Source: Pseudarthrobacter enclensis
GTDB taxonomy: Bacteria > Actinomycetota > Actinomycetes > Actinomycetales > Micrococcaceae
Assembly: GCF_030811655.1 (NCBI RefSeq)
Contig: NZ_JAUSRE010000017.1
Span: 1-64,000 of the forward strand
Length of the DNA: 64,000 nucleotides
Direction of reading: 5' to 3'
Shown piece after piece: positions 17,680-25,662 of this stretch (the stretch's first letter is position 1; each line of letters starts with the position of its first letter). The translations under genes and the position numbers were made by a program. The notes under the pieces were generated by a model, which did no database searches, had not been told where the DNA came from, and worked only from the letters and a program-made list of their open reading frames with translations.

Positions 17680-17895
17680 ATGACCGCAACGACCGTCAAA
17701 GGAAGCGCACTATGGCGGGGCCAGGGAGTCCGCGTGCAGGCCGGGGGCCACGACCTGGGAACAGGCGTCGTGGATGACCTGACCGAGGACGGCTCCATCG
17801 TCTGGATTGTCTTTGGCGGGGCTGAACCGCGGCGGATGTTTCTCGAAGAGGACGCTGCCCGGTACACGGTGCTGCCGCCGACCTCGATCCGCTAG
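17680..17895 (+). CDS. Small conserved protein, twin of the gene at 49081
   Basis: 71 residues, no signal or membrane segment. It aligns along most of its length with the product at 49081: SALWRGQGVRVQAGGHDLG, VVDDLTEDGSIVWIVFGG and AEPRRMFLEEDAARYTV match position by position. The repeated Gly/Val/Asp strands suggest a small beta-barrel (KOW/Tudor-like or PilZ-like), with an acidic EEDAARY end. No function is known to me. It lies nine bases after the S53 peptidase stop and in the same frame, so expression by read-through of that transcript is likely. Confidence 0.7.
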   Translation: MTATTVKGSALWRGQGVRVQAGGHDLGTGVVDDLTEDGSIVWIVFGGAEPRRMFLEEDAARYTVLPPTSIR

Positions 17896-18101
17896 GCCGC
17901 CGATTGGCGATCCGGTGCGCGAGCTCCTGGTCCGCGGCGCCGATCCGCCGGCACCCGACCGCCGGTTCGTTGGGGTCACGCATCGGGCGCGAATATCTGG
18001 AAACAGTCTTCCGAACAGATGGTGAACAGTTGCTGGCAGCATGTCCAACCGCGGCGTGTGGGAGCCCACTCTGACTTCATCGCGCCTTAGTGTCGATAAC
18101 C

Positions 18102-19766
18102 ATGACCTCCCCCAACCATCGTCACCGCCGCTCGGTCATCACCGCGCTGGCCGTGTCCCTCCCCTTCGCCTTCCTCACCCCAGCAGGCGCTTCCACCGCG
18201 GCGCCCACGGCTCCGGCCCAGGATCAGCAGACTGCCGCGTCACAGCCCTCCCACCTGGATCTCGGAGCGCAGGACCTGCCCGAGACGCGGAACGTGACCA
18301 CCCTGGCCCCGGGCCTGACCCGGACCACAATCACCCGCGGCGCCCCGAACCAGGACTTCTTCTGGACCGCCGAAGTCGCGGTCCCGTCCATCTCGCCGGA
18401 CCCTGACGCCCCGGCCTCCGCATTGTCCACCCAGGCGCAGGCCCAGAAGGTCGCCGACAAGCTCACCGCGGCCAACCTCACCGCCCGGGTCGAACACGTC
18501 CAGTCACCCCAACTGGCCGACGCTGGCGGGGACCTCGGATACCGGGTGCGGGTGGGCCAGTTCGGCTCCAAGGCTGACGGCTCTGCCACGATCGATCAGA
18601 TCAAGGCCGCCGGCTACAAAGCATCGGTGATCTACACCGGTTGGGACGGCGACGCCGGTTCCAGTGAGAATGACCGCGGCCCCTGGAACCTCCAGGTCCT
18701 CACCATTGACCCGAAGGAATTCCACGGGGACCTCACCTCTTCCTTCGGGCCCAACCTCGAAGACCGCGAAACCACAAGCCAGCTCTCCGCTGCCGCCGGG
18801 GCCCTGGCAGCCGTGAACGGCGGGTTCTTCACCATGGACCCCGCCGCAGGCGCCCCCGGGGACCCCGCCGGGACCGCAGTACACGATGGGAAGGTCCTCA
18901 GCGAACCCGTCGGCGACCGCCCCTCCCTGGTCCTGGACAAGAACGGCACCTCCATCCAGCGCCTGCACTGGCACGGCACCGTCAGTGCGCCGGGCTCAGC
19001 AGAACTCCCCCTGGACGGGATTGACCGCGTGCCGGGGCTCATCCGCAACTGCGGCGGCACCAATGACACCCCGACGAACCTGCCGCTGCACGACTTCACC
19101 TGCACTGACGCCAACGAAATCGTGGACTTTACCCCCGATTTTGGCCCCACCACCCCGGCTGGCCCCGGACTCGAAGTCCTCCTGGACGCCCAAGGCACCG
19201 TTACCGCCGTCAACCATACCCGCGGCACCGCGGTACCCGCCGGCGGCCAGAGCCTGCAGGCCATCGGAACGGACGTCGACAAGCTCGCCGCCCTGGCCGT
19301 CCCGGGCAAGAAGCTGAAGGTCGACACAGATCTGCTCACCGAAGATGGCAAGACCCTCACGACGAGCACCACCAGTGACGTCGTCAACGGCGGCCCCACC
19401 CTGGTCCAGAACGGGCAGCTGGACGTCACGGCCAAACGGGACGGCATGGTCCGCACCAACGACAGCAACAGCTTCTTCTACGGCTGGGTCCACAAGCGCA
19501 ACCCCCGCACCTTCGCCGGGGTCGACACACAGGGCCGCACCCTGCTGGTCACCGCAGATGGACGACAAACCACGTCCCTGGGGCTGAGCCTGAATGAGGA
19601 GGCGCACGTGGCCAAGTCGCTCGGCATGGTCAACGCGATGAACCTGGACGGCGGCGGATCCACCACCATGGTCCAGAGCGGCCAGGTCATGAACTCCCCC
19701 TCGGACCCCACCGGCGAACGCCCCATCGGCGACGCCATCCTGCTCCTGCCCGGCCGCAAGCCGTAG
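18102..19766 (+). CDS. Exported phosphodiester glycosidase (NAGPA-type) with SPOR-like domain
   Basis: 554 residues. A signal peptide (SVITALAVSLPFAFLTPAGA) is followed by a SPOR-like region at about 115-190 (AQKVADKLTAANLTARVEHV, GYRVRVGQFGSKADG). The C-terminal two thirds form the phosphodiester glycosidase fold first seen in mammalian N-acetylglucosamine-1-phosphodiester glycosidase: AAVNGGFFTMDP, DVVNGGPTLVQNGQ, DSNSFFYGWVHKRNPRTFAG and the diagnostic AMNLDGGGSTTMV. Such enzymes remove sugar from phospho-sugar diesters; a SPOR domain would hold it to denuded peptidoglycan, so teichoic-acid or glycan-phosphate trimming is plausible. A GTG 12 bases earlier is an alternative start. A 33-nt terminator repeated elsewhere follows the gene. 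Confidence 0.9.
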   Translation: MTSPNHRHRRSVITALAVSLPFAFLTPAGASTAAPTAPAQDQQTAASQPSHLDLGAQDLPETRNVTTLAPGLTRTTITRGAPNQDFFWTAEVAVPSISPDPDAPASALSTQAQAQKVADKLTAANLTARVEHVQSPQLADAGGDLGYRVRVGQFGSKADGSATIDQIKAAGYKASVIYTGWDGDAGSSENDRGPWNLQVLTIDPKEFHGDLTSSFGPNLEDRETTSQLSAAAGALAAVNGGFFTMDPAAGAPGDPAGTAVHDGKVLSEPVGDRPSLVLDKNGTSIQRLHWHGTVSAPGSAELPLDGIDRVPGLIRNCGGTNDTPTNLPLHDFTCTDANEIVDFTPDFGPTTPAGPGLEVLLDAQGTVTAVNHTRGTAVPAGGQSLQAIGTDVDKLAALAVPGKKLKVDTDLLTEDGKTLTTSTTSDVVNGGPTLVQNGQLDVTAKRDGMVRTNDSNSFFYGWVHKRNPRTFAGVDTQGRTLLVTADGRQTTSLGLSLNEEAHVAKSLGMVNAMNLDGGGSTTMVQSGQVMNSPSDPTGERPIGDAILLLPGRKP

Positions 19767-19790
19767 CAACAACGGGTCCAAGGCCCGGCA

Positions 19791-19826
19791 AAAAGGGCGC
19801 GCTCAGCGAACGGGGCGCGCCTTTTC
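19791..19826 (+). terminator. Terminator, copy 1 of a 33-nt repeat
   Basis: AAAAGG-G-CGCGC pairs with GCGCG-CCTTTT around a ten-base loop and ends in TTTTC. The 33 bases 19794-19826 recur without a change at 40281-40313 after the CsbD gene. Confidence 0.85.
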
Positions 19827-19922
19827 TGTGCTCTCATGGCTTTACGGCGGATGGCACGAGCCCCTCTGCAGTCAGCGATGCGGGACCTTGCCCGTGAGCC
19901 CAGGTGCGCGTAGCTTGTCGGC

Positions 19923-20321
19923 ATGAGCCAAAGGGACGAGTTCATTCGTTGGGTTGAAACGACTTTGCACGACGCAGAAGTAGCACTTCATAACGGTGAC
20001 GCCGACCCTCGTCGGGCCATCTGGTCCCGCAATGAACCGGTCTGCATTCTTGGCGCTTGGCGCAATGCCTACGGCCAGCAGGAACTGGAAGAGCTCTTCT
20101 CTTTACTTGAGAGAAGCTTCTCCGACTGCAGATCCTGGAGGTTCGAGATGCAGGCATGCGACGTGATTGGCGACATGGCGTACACGGCGGGCCTGGAACA
20201 TTCCGCCGTTTCGACGAACGGGGTGCCAAACTCCTACACGCTTCGGGCAACGCAGGTCTACCGGCGCGAGGATGGCGAATGGAAGGTCGCCCACCGTCAC
20301 GCTGACACCGTTCCCGAATGA
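19923..20321 (+). CDS. SnoaL/NTF2-like protein
   Basis: 132 residues with the alpha+beta cone arrangement of NTF2-like proteins: N-terminal helix (DEFIRWVETTLHDAEVALHN), then DPRRAIWSRNEPVCILGAW and the C-terminal strands YTLRATQVYRREDGEWKVAH RHAD. The final motif is typical of the SnoaL_3 / DUF4440 group. Ligand or activity unknown. It stands alone between a terminator and a convergent small membrane gene. Confidence 0.82.
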   Translation: MSQRDEFIRWVETTLHDAEVALHNGDADPRRAIWSRNEPVCILGAWRNAYGQQELEELFSLLERSFSDCRSWRFEMQACDVIGDMAYTAGLEHSAVSTNGVPNSYTLRATQVYRREDGEWKVAHRHADTVPE

Positions 20322-20487
20322 TCTGCGGAACAGTACCTGGCTCCGGTCCCATAGCCCTGGCTTCTTGCCCGATTCCTGAACCACCCTTTACCGCATCCCC
20401 CACCCGTCGTTGCGGCGACCACTTCCGTCAGATTGCAATGCCGCATTATTCACTGCCACGCTGGAAATGTCTCAGCGACTGATGTTT

Positions 20488-20793
20488 CTATTCTTGTGGC
20501 CGGTCGTTGGGGAACCGCTCCGGGTGCTTTGGGTCCCTGCCCCGCTTCCGCCAGTACTCGTCGCGCTGCCAGAGCGATATGCGGACCACCCCGGTCCCAT
20601 AAACGATCACGAAGACAACCTCAGCGGCCAGCATCCCGAGGCGCCATGGCAAGGGGATGTTCGGGATGAGGTTCAGCACCGCGAAGACGGGGAGAAATGG
20701 CAGTGACCAGTACGTGAGCCGGGTGATCCTGCGTCGGGCTTCCTCTTTGGACGCTGGGGGTCGGCCGCCCTGAGGTTGTTTCGCCGGTGGCAT
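20488..20793 (-). CDS. Small two-segment membrane protein
   Basis: 101 residues: a basic N terminus (KEEARRRITRL), two hydrophobic segments (YWSLPFLPVFAVLNLI and MLAAEVVFVIVYGTGVV) and a polar Trp/Arg-rich tail. Codon use fits a real gene. No family recognised. Convergent with the NTF2-like gene. Confidence 0.62.
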   Translation of the reverse strand: MPPAKQPQGGRPPASKEEARRRITRLTYWSLPFLPVFAVLNLIPNIPLPWRLGMLAAEVVFVIVYGTGVVRISLWQRDEYWRKRGRDPKHPERFPNDRPQE

Positions 20794-20962
20794 GGATGAA
20801 CTGAATCATCAGCCTGGATCCCGGGCAACGCGCTTGAGCCGATCTTTCGGTGCCGGCTATGGAGAGGCTGGCTCGTCGGTTCCCTGGATCTTCTGGAGCG
20901 TGTCCGCGCTGGCGGCGGTTTCCATAGGACACCGTCCGGGTCCAGGGTGTCATCTGCCGGCT

Positions 20963-21415
20963 TTACGCCGTTTCGTTGGGCAATGAGGATTCGAGAACGG
21001 ATTTGAGGTTGGCCAGCTGGGCCGCTTCGGTCTGCATCGTGCGGTTGATCATCGGTCCCATGAGTTTCATGAGCCCTTTAGGCTGAAGGTCAAGGATGAA
21101 CCGGAGGGTGGTCCCGTTGGGGGCGACGCTGAGCAGGTATACGCCCGTGGGGCGGGCGGGGCCGGCCACGACCTGGAAGGCCAGGCGCTTTCCCGGCTCC
21201 GCCGTTGTGATTTCGTAGTCGCCGGCGATGGGCCGGCCGCCTGGGCCGGTGAGTGTCTGGGTGTAGATGGCCCCCACGGCTCCGGGGTTGCCGCTTTGCA
21301 GGGCAATGTGCTGGATCCCGGAGCGCCACTTGGGGTTGTTCAGTCCGTCCGCAAGGAACGCGTAAATGTCCTCCGGTGAGCGGCTGATGGTCGTCTCGTT
21401 CTCGGCGTGAGCCAT
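20963..21415 (-). CDS. SRPBCC (polyketide cyclase-like) protein
   Basis: 150 residues of the START/Bet v1 fold: ISRSPEDIYAFLADGLNNPKW at the N terminus, central GDYEITTAEPGKRLAFQVV and a C-terminal helix ending with QTEAAQLANLKSVLES. Family members bind hydrophobic ligands; no catalytic call is possible. ATG 21415 follows AAGGGG with five bases between. Single gene. Confidence 0.88.
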   Translation of the reverse strand: MAHAENETTISRSPEDIYAFLADGLNNPKWRSGIQHIALQSGNPGAVGAIYTQTLTGPGGRPIAGDYEITTAEPGKRLAFQVVAGPARPTGVYLLSVAPNGTTLRFILDLQPKGLMKLMGPMINRTMQTEAAQLANLKSVLESSLPNETA

Positions 21416-21529
21416 GGCTACCCCTTAGATGTCCGTGGTCCCGTCCTGCTTCTTTTGGACCGGCTCGCTGATGTATTGGTGATCCCCATACTGTACGTCC
21501 CCCGCCCCAGGCCGGACAGGCGCCTCCCA

Positions 21530-21800
21530 CTCCTCAATAGCACCGGGACCAAGGCCGGAAGCTTCACAGGAACGTTCACTCCCACTTCCTTCTCCGCGGC
21601 CAACGGCGCTCCGCAGGTCAGTGGCCAGCTCGTGGGGACGGCAACGGCCGCCATGGGCGGGGCCACCCAGACCGCTTATCAGGCCATCACGACAACCGTT
21701 CAGTCCGCCAGGCCGACGGCACATGTAACATCCTCAACCTTGCCCTTGGGCCGCTACATCTGAAGTTTTGGGCCTCGTCGTAGACCTGAACCGTTGGTAG
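21530..21800 (+). pseudogene. Remnant of a secreted protein of unknown function
   Basis: Reading across frames gives SFTGTFTPTSFSAANGAPQV SGQLVGT, then after a shift near 21720 CNILNLALGPLHL, then after a shift near 21763 VLGLVVDLN. This order matches a family of exported actinobacterial proteins whose C terminus reads C-N-I-L-x-L-x-L-G-P-L-x-L-x-x-L-G-L. The N terminus and signal peptide are gone. Family name not known to me; the identification rests on remembered family pattern. Confidence 0.6.
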
Positions 21801-21890
21801 CGGTGTGAAGGGCGTGGCGGCCCTGGTGAACGGGCTGCCTGGACTATCAGCAAGGACTCCAGCGCTGCCCGCCATGAGGGCGGCCACTGA

Positions 21891-21927
21891 TTGAGGCGGG
21901 TGGCCCCGTGGAGGCCACCCGCCTCAA
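21891..21927. repeat. Perfect 15-bp hairpin
   Basis: Positions 21891-21905 are the exact reverse complement of 21913-21927, leaving a 7-base loop CCGTGGA. There is no T run. It lies just after the secreted-protein remnant and probably was its transcript end. Confidence 0.6.
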
Positions 21928-22104
21928 CGCCTGATAAGAGCAGTCCCTGGGTGCGGGCCGGCCTTGTCCCGTGGACCTCTGTCAACGGCCCCACGTTAGG
22001 ACCGCGGATCGACAGCTCAATTCTCGGTATTGGGCCCTTCTTCATCCACAGTGAACGAGGCGAGGAAAAAAGCCACCCCTTCCTGGCTTGGGTCAACGAG
22101 TTCC

Positions 22105-22134
22105 TTGACTCCTACAAAACGTTTTGCATATAGT
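22105..22134 (+). promoter_or_regulatory. Promoter of the LacI-family gene and fructan operon
   Basis: TTGACT (22105-22110) and TATAGT (22129-22134) are separated by 18 bp, close to the sigma-70 consensus. The first operator fills positions 22113-22128 of the spacer, so a bound repressor would block RNA polymerase. Confidence 0.78.
22113..22128. promoter_or_regulatory. LacI-family operator 1
   Basis: TACAAAACGTTTTGCA, a near-perfect palindrome centred on the CG typical of LacI-family sites (core CAAAACGTTTTG). Sits between the -35 and -10 boxes. Identical to operator 2, 35 bp downstream. Confidence 0.85.
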
Positions 22135-22147
22135 GATGCACGCAACA

Positions 22148-22163
22148 TACAAAACGTTTTGCA
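22148..22163. promoter_or_regulatory. LacI-family operator 2
   Basis: Exact second copy of TACAAAACGTTTTGCA, just downstream of the expected transcript start and 15 bp before the regulator ATG. Two sites 35 bp apart allow cooperative binding or a block to elongation. Confidence 0.85.
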
Positions 22164-22177
22164 AAGGAACAGCGTCG

Positions 22178-23200
22178 ATGGCGACCAAGGTAAACATCCG
22201 GGACGTGGCAAAAGCCGCGGGCGTCTCAGTAACTACTGTGTCGCATGCCCTCAGTGAGGCGCACAGCTCGCGGGTCAATGCACGGACCGTGGAGCACATC
22301 AAAGCCGTAGCCGGTGACCTCGGCTACGCACCCAACCGGCTGGCCAGCGGCCTCCGCAACCAGCGCTCCCAAATCCTTGGCCTGGTCAGCGATGAGATCA
22401 CCACCACCCCTTTTGCGGGCGCCATGATCCAAGGCGCCCAGGACGCCGCCTCTGAACACGGGCACCTGCTGATGGTGGTCAACTCGGGCCTCGACAACGA
22501 ACTTGAGAGGCAGGAGATCCGCGCACTGCAGCAGCACCAGGTGGACGGTGTCATCTACGCCCGGATGTTCAACCAAGTGGTGTCCGTTCCAGAAGAGCTC
22601 AGGGCAACGCCCACTATCATCCTGGATGCGACGTCGGACAATGCAGGCTTGTCCTCCGTGGTGCCGGATGAGTCCGGCGCCGGCGGGTCCGCCGCCGAAC
22701 TGCTGGTCGCGGCAGGCCACCGCCGAATCGCCATGATCAACAACGAGGACGATATCCCCGCCGCACACGGACGTCTTGGAGGCTTCCGCGCGGCGCTGGC
22801 CCGACACGGACTGGAGCTGCCGGCGGACCGCCTCGCGGTGGAACATCCGAGCACGGCCGGGGGACGCGAAGCTGCGCTGAGGCTCCTGACGGCACCCGAA
22901 CGTCCCACGGCGCTGTTCTGCTTCAACGACCAAATGGCCATGGGCGCATACCAGGCGGCCGGCCACCTTGGGCTGGAAATCCCCGGTGATGTCTCGATTG
23001 TGGGGGTGGACAACCTGGAACTCATTGCCGACGCGCTCTGGCCAGGACTGTCCACCATCGCGCTCCCCCACTACGAGATGGGCCGCTGGGCTGTCCTGAA
23101 ACTCCTCAACGAGCTTGAGGACCCCGCGGCCGCGCGGGTGCACGAAAAGATAGCCTGCCCGCCCGTGGAGCGGTACTCCGTCGCTCCACCCAAGAGCTGA
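22178..23200 (+). CDS. LacI-family transcriptional regulator of the fructan operon
   Basis: 340 residues. The N-terminal helix-turn-helix reads NIRDVAKAAGVSVTTVSHAL, followed by the hinge helix region APNRLASGLRNQRSQ, then a periplasmic-binding-type sensor domain (DGVIYARMF, VGVDNLELIADALWPGLSTI). ATG 22178 follows AAAGGAAC; an ATG at 22124 lies inside the operators and is unlikely. Two identical operators precede it, so it very probably represses itself and the downstream importer and GH32 genes. Effector presumably sucrose, a fructo-oligosaccharide or a product; inferred from neighbours. Confidence 0.92.
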   Translation: MATKVNIRDVAKAAGVSVTTVSHALSEAHSSRVNARTVEHIKAVAGDLGYAPNRLASGLRNQRSQILGLVSDEITTTPFAGAMIQGAQDAASEHGHLLMVVNSGLDNELERQEIRALQQHQVDGVIYARMFNQVVSVPEELRATPTIILDATSDNAGLSSVVPDESGAGGSAAELLVAAGHRRIAMINNEDDIPAAHGRLGGFRAALARHGLELPADRLAVEHPSTAGGREAALRLLTAPERPTALFCFNDQMAMGAYQAAGHLGLEIPGDVSIVGVDNLELIADALWPGLSTIALPHYEMGRWAVLKLLNELEDPAAARVHEKIACPPVERYSVAPPKS

Positions 23201-23248
23201 AGGCAGAAGCGGCCCGATCAGCCGTCAAGCTACCCAGACCCAAAAAGA

Positions 23249-23280
23249 GGGAACGCAGCCGTTGCAGCGGCCGCGTTCCC
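23249..23280 (+). repeat. Intercistronic hairpin before the binding-protein gene
   Basis: GGGAACGC (23249-23256) pairs with GCGTTCCC (23273-23280), with further GC pairing inside. It lies between the LacI gene and the binding-protein start. It could end part of the regulator transcript or protect the 5' end of the binding-protein mRNA. Confidence 0.55.
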
Positions 23281-23328
23281 GGCAGGACCCGAATCAATCC
23301 CCTCTGTCCAAAAAAGAAAGACCGACCC

Positions 23329-24621
23329 ATGAACAAGATGCTCACCAAGGTCCTGGCGACCAGCATAGCTGCCGTCACCCTCACTGCCGCCCTCGCCGGC
23401 TGCGGCAAGGGCAGCGCTTCCTCCCCCGCAGAAGGATCCAACGAAATTGCACTGTGGACCCACAACGCGGGCAACCCGGACGAACTCGCCGCGGTCCAGA
23501 AAATCGTCGACTCCTACAACGCCAGCCAGGACAAGGTGAAGATCAAGGTCCAGGCTTTCCCCCAGGACTCCTACAACGATTCCGTGGTCTCCGCGGCCGC
23601 GGCCGGGAAGCTGCCGTGCATCGTTGACATTGACGGCCCCAACGTCCCCAACTGGGCCTGGGCGGGATATCTGAAGCCCCTCGAACTGGACACAGACCTT
23701 TCCAAGCAGCTCCCCAGCACCGTCGCCAAATGGGATGGAAAGGCCTATGCGGTTGGCTATTACGACGTCGCCCTGGCCATGATGGCCCGGGCCTCGGACT
23801 TGAAGGCTGCCGGGGTCCGTGTTGCCACCATCGAACAGCCCTGGACCAAAGAAGAGTTCCAGGATGCCCTCACCAAACTCAAGGCGCTGGGCAAGTGGGA
23901 TTACCCTCTGGACCTGGGAACTGCCGGGACAGGCGAATGGCTTCCATACGCCTACTCGCCCTTCCTGCAGTCCTTCGGCGGCGACCTGGTGAACAGGGAC
24001 GGCTTCCAGAGCGCCGAGGGCAAGCTGAACGGCGACAAGGCGGTGGAGTGGGCCAACTGGTTCCATGGCCTGGCCGACCAGGGCTTCATGGCAAAGAAGA
24101 GCGGGAAGGACTCCACCCAGGATTTCCTGAACAACAAGAGCGCGATCATCTACACCGGATCATGGGCTGCGGACAAGGCCAAGGCCGCCATCGGGGAGGA
24201 TCTGGTGGTCATGCCACCTGTGGATCTCGGCACGGGCCCCAAGATCGGCGGCGCATCGTGGCAATGGGGCGTTACCAGCGCCTGCGGCAACTCGGAGGCG
24301 GCCATGGACTACCTGTCGTATTCACTGAAACCGGAGAACGTCGCTGCCGTGGCCAAGGCCACCGGCGCCATTCCGGCGACTGAGGAGGCAGCTGCCCAGA
24401 TCCCGGCGTTCGCCCAGGGCGGCGCCGACCGGATCTTCATGGACTTTTCCCGGAAGTATGCGGTCATGCGTCCCGAAACGCCGGCGTATCCCTTCATCGC
24501 CACTGAATTCGGCAAGGCCACCCAGGACATCCTGAACGGCGCCGAGCCCAAGTCCACCCTGGACAAGGCGGTGAAGGCCATCGACGCCAACATCAAGTCC
24601 AACGGCGGCTACAAGAAATAG
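23329..24621 (+). CDS. Carbohydrate ABC transporter substrate-binding lipoprotein
   Basis: 430 residues. Lipoprotein signal MNKMLTKVLATS, hydrophobic stretch, lipobox LAGC with Cys about 25, then a Ser-rich linker. The mature part is a family 1 sugar-binding protein (SuBp/MalE-like): IALWTHNAGNPDELAAVQKI, KLPCIVDIDGPNVPNWAWAG and GASWQWGVTSACGN. Anchored outside the membrane, it would capture fructan-derived oligosaccharides for the two permeases that follow. Hairpins lie on both sides of the gene, an arrangement that often raises binding-protein dose relative to the permeases. Confidence 0.92.
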   Translation: MNKMLTKVLATSIAAVTLTAALAGCGKGSASSPAEGSNEIALWTHNAGNPDELAAVQKIVDSYNASQDKVKIKVQAFPQDSYNDSVVSAAAAGKLPCIVDIDGPNVPNWAWAGYLKPLELDTDLSKQLPSTVAKWDGKAYAVGYYDVALAMMARASDLKAAGVRVATIEQPWTKEEFQDALTKLKALGKWDYPLDLGTAGTGEWLPYAYSPFLQSFGGDLVNRDGFQSAEGKLNGDKAVEWANWFHGLADQGFMAKKSGKDSTQDFLNNKSAIIYTGSWAADKAKAAIGEDLVVMPPVDLGTGPKIGGASWQWGVTSACGNSEAAMDYLSYSLKPENVAAVAKATGAIPATEEAAAQIPAFAQGGADRIFMDFSRKYAVMRPETPAYPFIATEFGKATQDILNGAEPKSTLDKAVKAIDANIKSNGGYKK

Positions 24622-24632
24622 CCGGAGCCGCA

Positions 24633-24663
24633 GAGGCCTGCTGCGTCGCACGCGGCAGGCCTC
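24633..24663 (+). repeat. Intercistronic hairpin after the binding-protein gene
   Basis: GAGGCCTGC (24633-24641) pairs with GCAGGCCTC (24655-24663), with extra GC pairing inside the loop and no T run. Placed 11 bp after the binding-protein stop and 27 bp before the permease start, like the stabilising stem-loop after malE in enteric bacteria. Confidence 0.7.
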
Positions 24664-24689
24664 CCGCGCCCGATCAACGGAAGATTCCC

Positions 24690-25661
24690 ATGGCAACTGT
24701 TCCCCTCCCCACCCGTCCCCGTGTCCCCGACACCTCGAAAGCCGCCCCGCCGCCGTCGTACGCCAAAGGCAACGCACGGCGCCGCCCCGGCTTCCGCCGC
24801 GAGCAATTCAGCGGCTGGGGCATGATCGCCCCGGCAGCAGTGCTGCTGCTGGCTTTCGTCTTCATCCCAGCCATCCTCGGCTTCGGCCTCGCCTTCACGA
24901 ATGCCCGGCTCATCTCACCGCGTCCCATTGAATTTGTGGGAACGGACAACTTCTCCCGGCTCTTTACTGACCCCACCTTCTACCGGGCACTGCTCAACGT
25001 CGCCTATTTCACCGTGGTCATCGTTCCGGTGCAGTCGGGCCTGGCCCTGGTGATGGCACTGCTGATCAACAAGAAATTCCGTGGCGTGAACTTCTTCCGT
25101 ACGGTGTACTTCCTGCCGGTGGTCACCTCCATGGTGGTGGTCTCACTGCTCTGGCTGTTCATGTATCGCAAGGATGGCCTGATCAATGAAATCCTCTCCA
25201 ATGTCAGCTTCGGCCTGATCCACGGCCCGGACTGGCTGGGTGAGCCCAATACCGCGATGCCCGCCATCATCATTCTGTCCATCTGGCAGGCGGCGGGCTT
25301 CCACATGATCATCTGGCTGGCGGGTCTGCAGGGCATTTCGGGCGAGCTGTACGAGGCGTCGCAGCTGGACGGCACCAGCCGCTGGCAGCAGTTCCGGTAC
25401 GTCACCTGGCCCGGGCTCTTCCACACCCGCAGCCTGGTTCTCGTCACCATCACCATCCAGGCCCTGGGCCTGTTCGACCAGATCAGCGTCATGACACAGG
25501 GCGGGCCGATGGATTCCACCACCACCATCGTTTATGAGGCCGTCCGGTCCGGCTACCGGCAGCAGGAGACTTCCTACGCCTCCGCCATCTCGCTGGTGTT
25601 CTTTGTCCTTGTACTGATCGTCTCCGCGGTGCAGCGCCACCTCACCCGGGAGAAAGACTGA
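24690..25661 (+). CDS. Sugar ABC transporter permease (MalF/UgpA type)
   Basis: 323 residues: basic Pro/Arg-rich N-terminal tail, about six membrane segments and the coupling loop LYEASQLDGTSRWQQFRYVT with the EAA-type motif. One of two channel subunits; its partner begins two bases after its stop. No ATPase gene is in the operon, so a shared MsiK-like ATPase elsewhere is expected. Confidence 0.92.
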   Translation: MATVPLPTRPRVPDTSKAAPPPSYAKGNARRRPGFRREQFSGWGMIAPAAVLLLAFVFIPAILGFGLAFTNARLISPRPIEFVGTDNFSRLFTDPTFYRALLNVAYFTVVIVPVQSGLALVMALLINKKFRGVNFFRTVYFLPVVTSMVVVSLLWLFMYRKDGLINEILSNVSFGLIHGPDWLGEPNTAMPAIIILSIWQAAGFHMIIWLAGLQGISGELYEASQLDGTSRWQQFRYVTWPGLFHTRSLVLVTITIQALGLFDQISVMTQGGPMDSTTTIVYEAVRSGYRQQETSYASAISLVFFVLVLIVSAVQRHLTREKD

Positions 25662-25662
25662 C

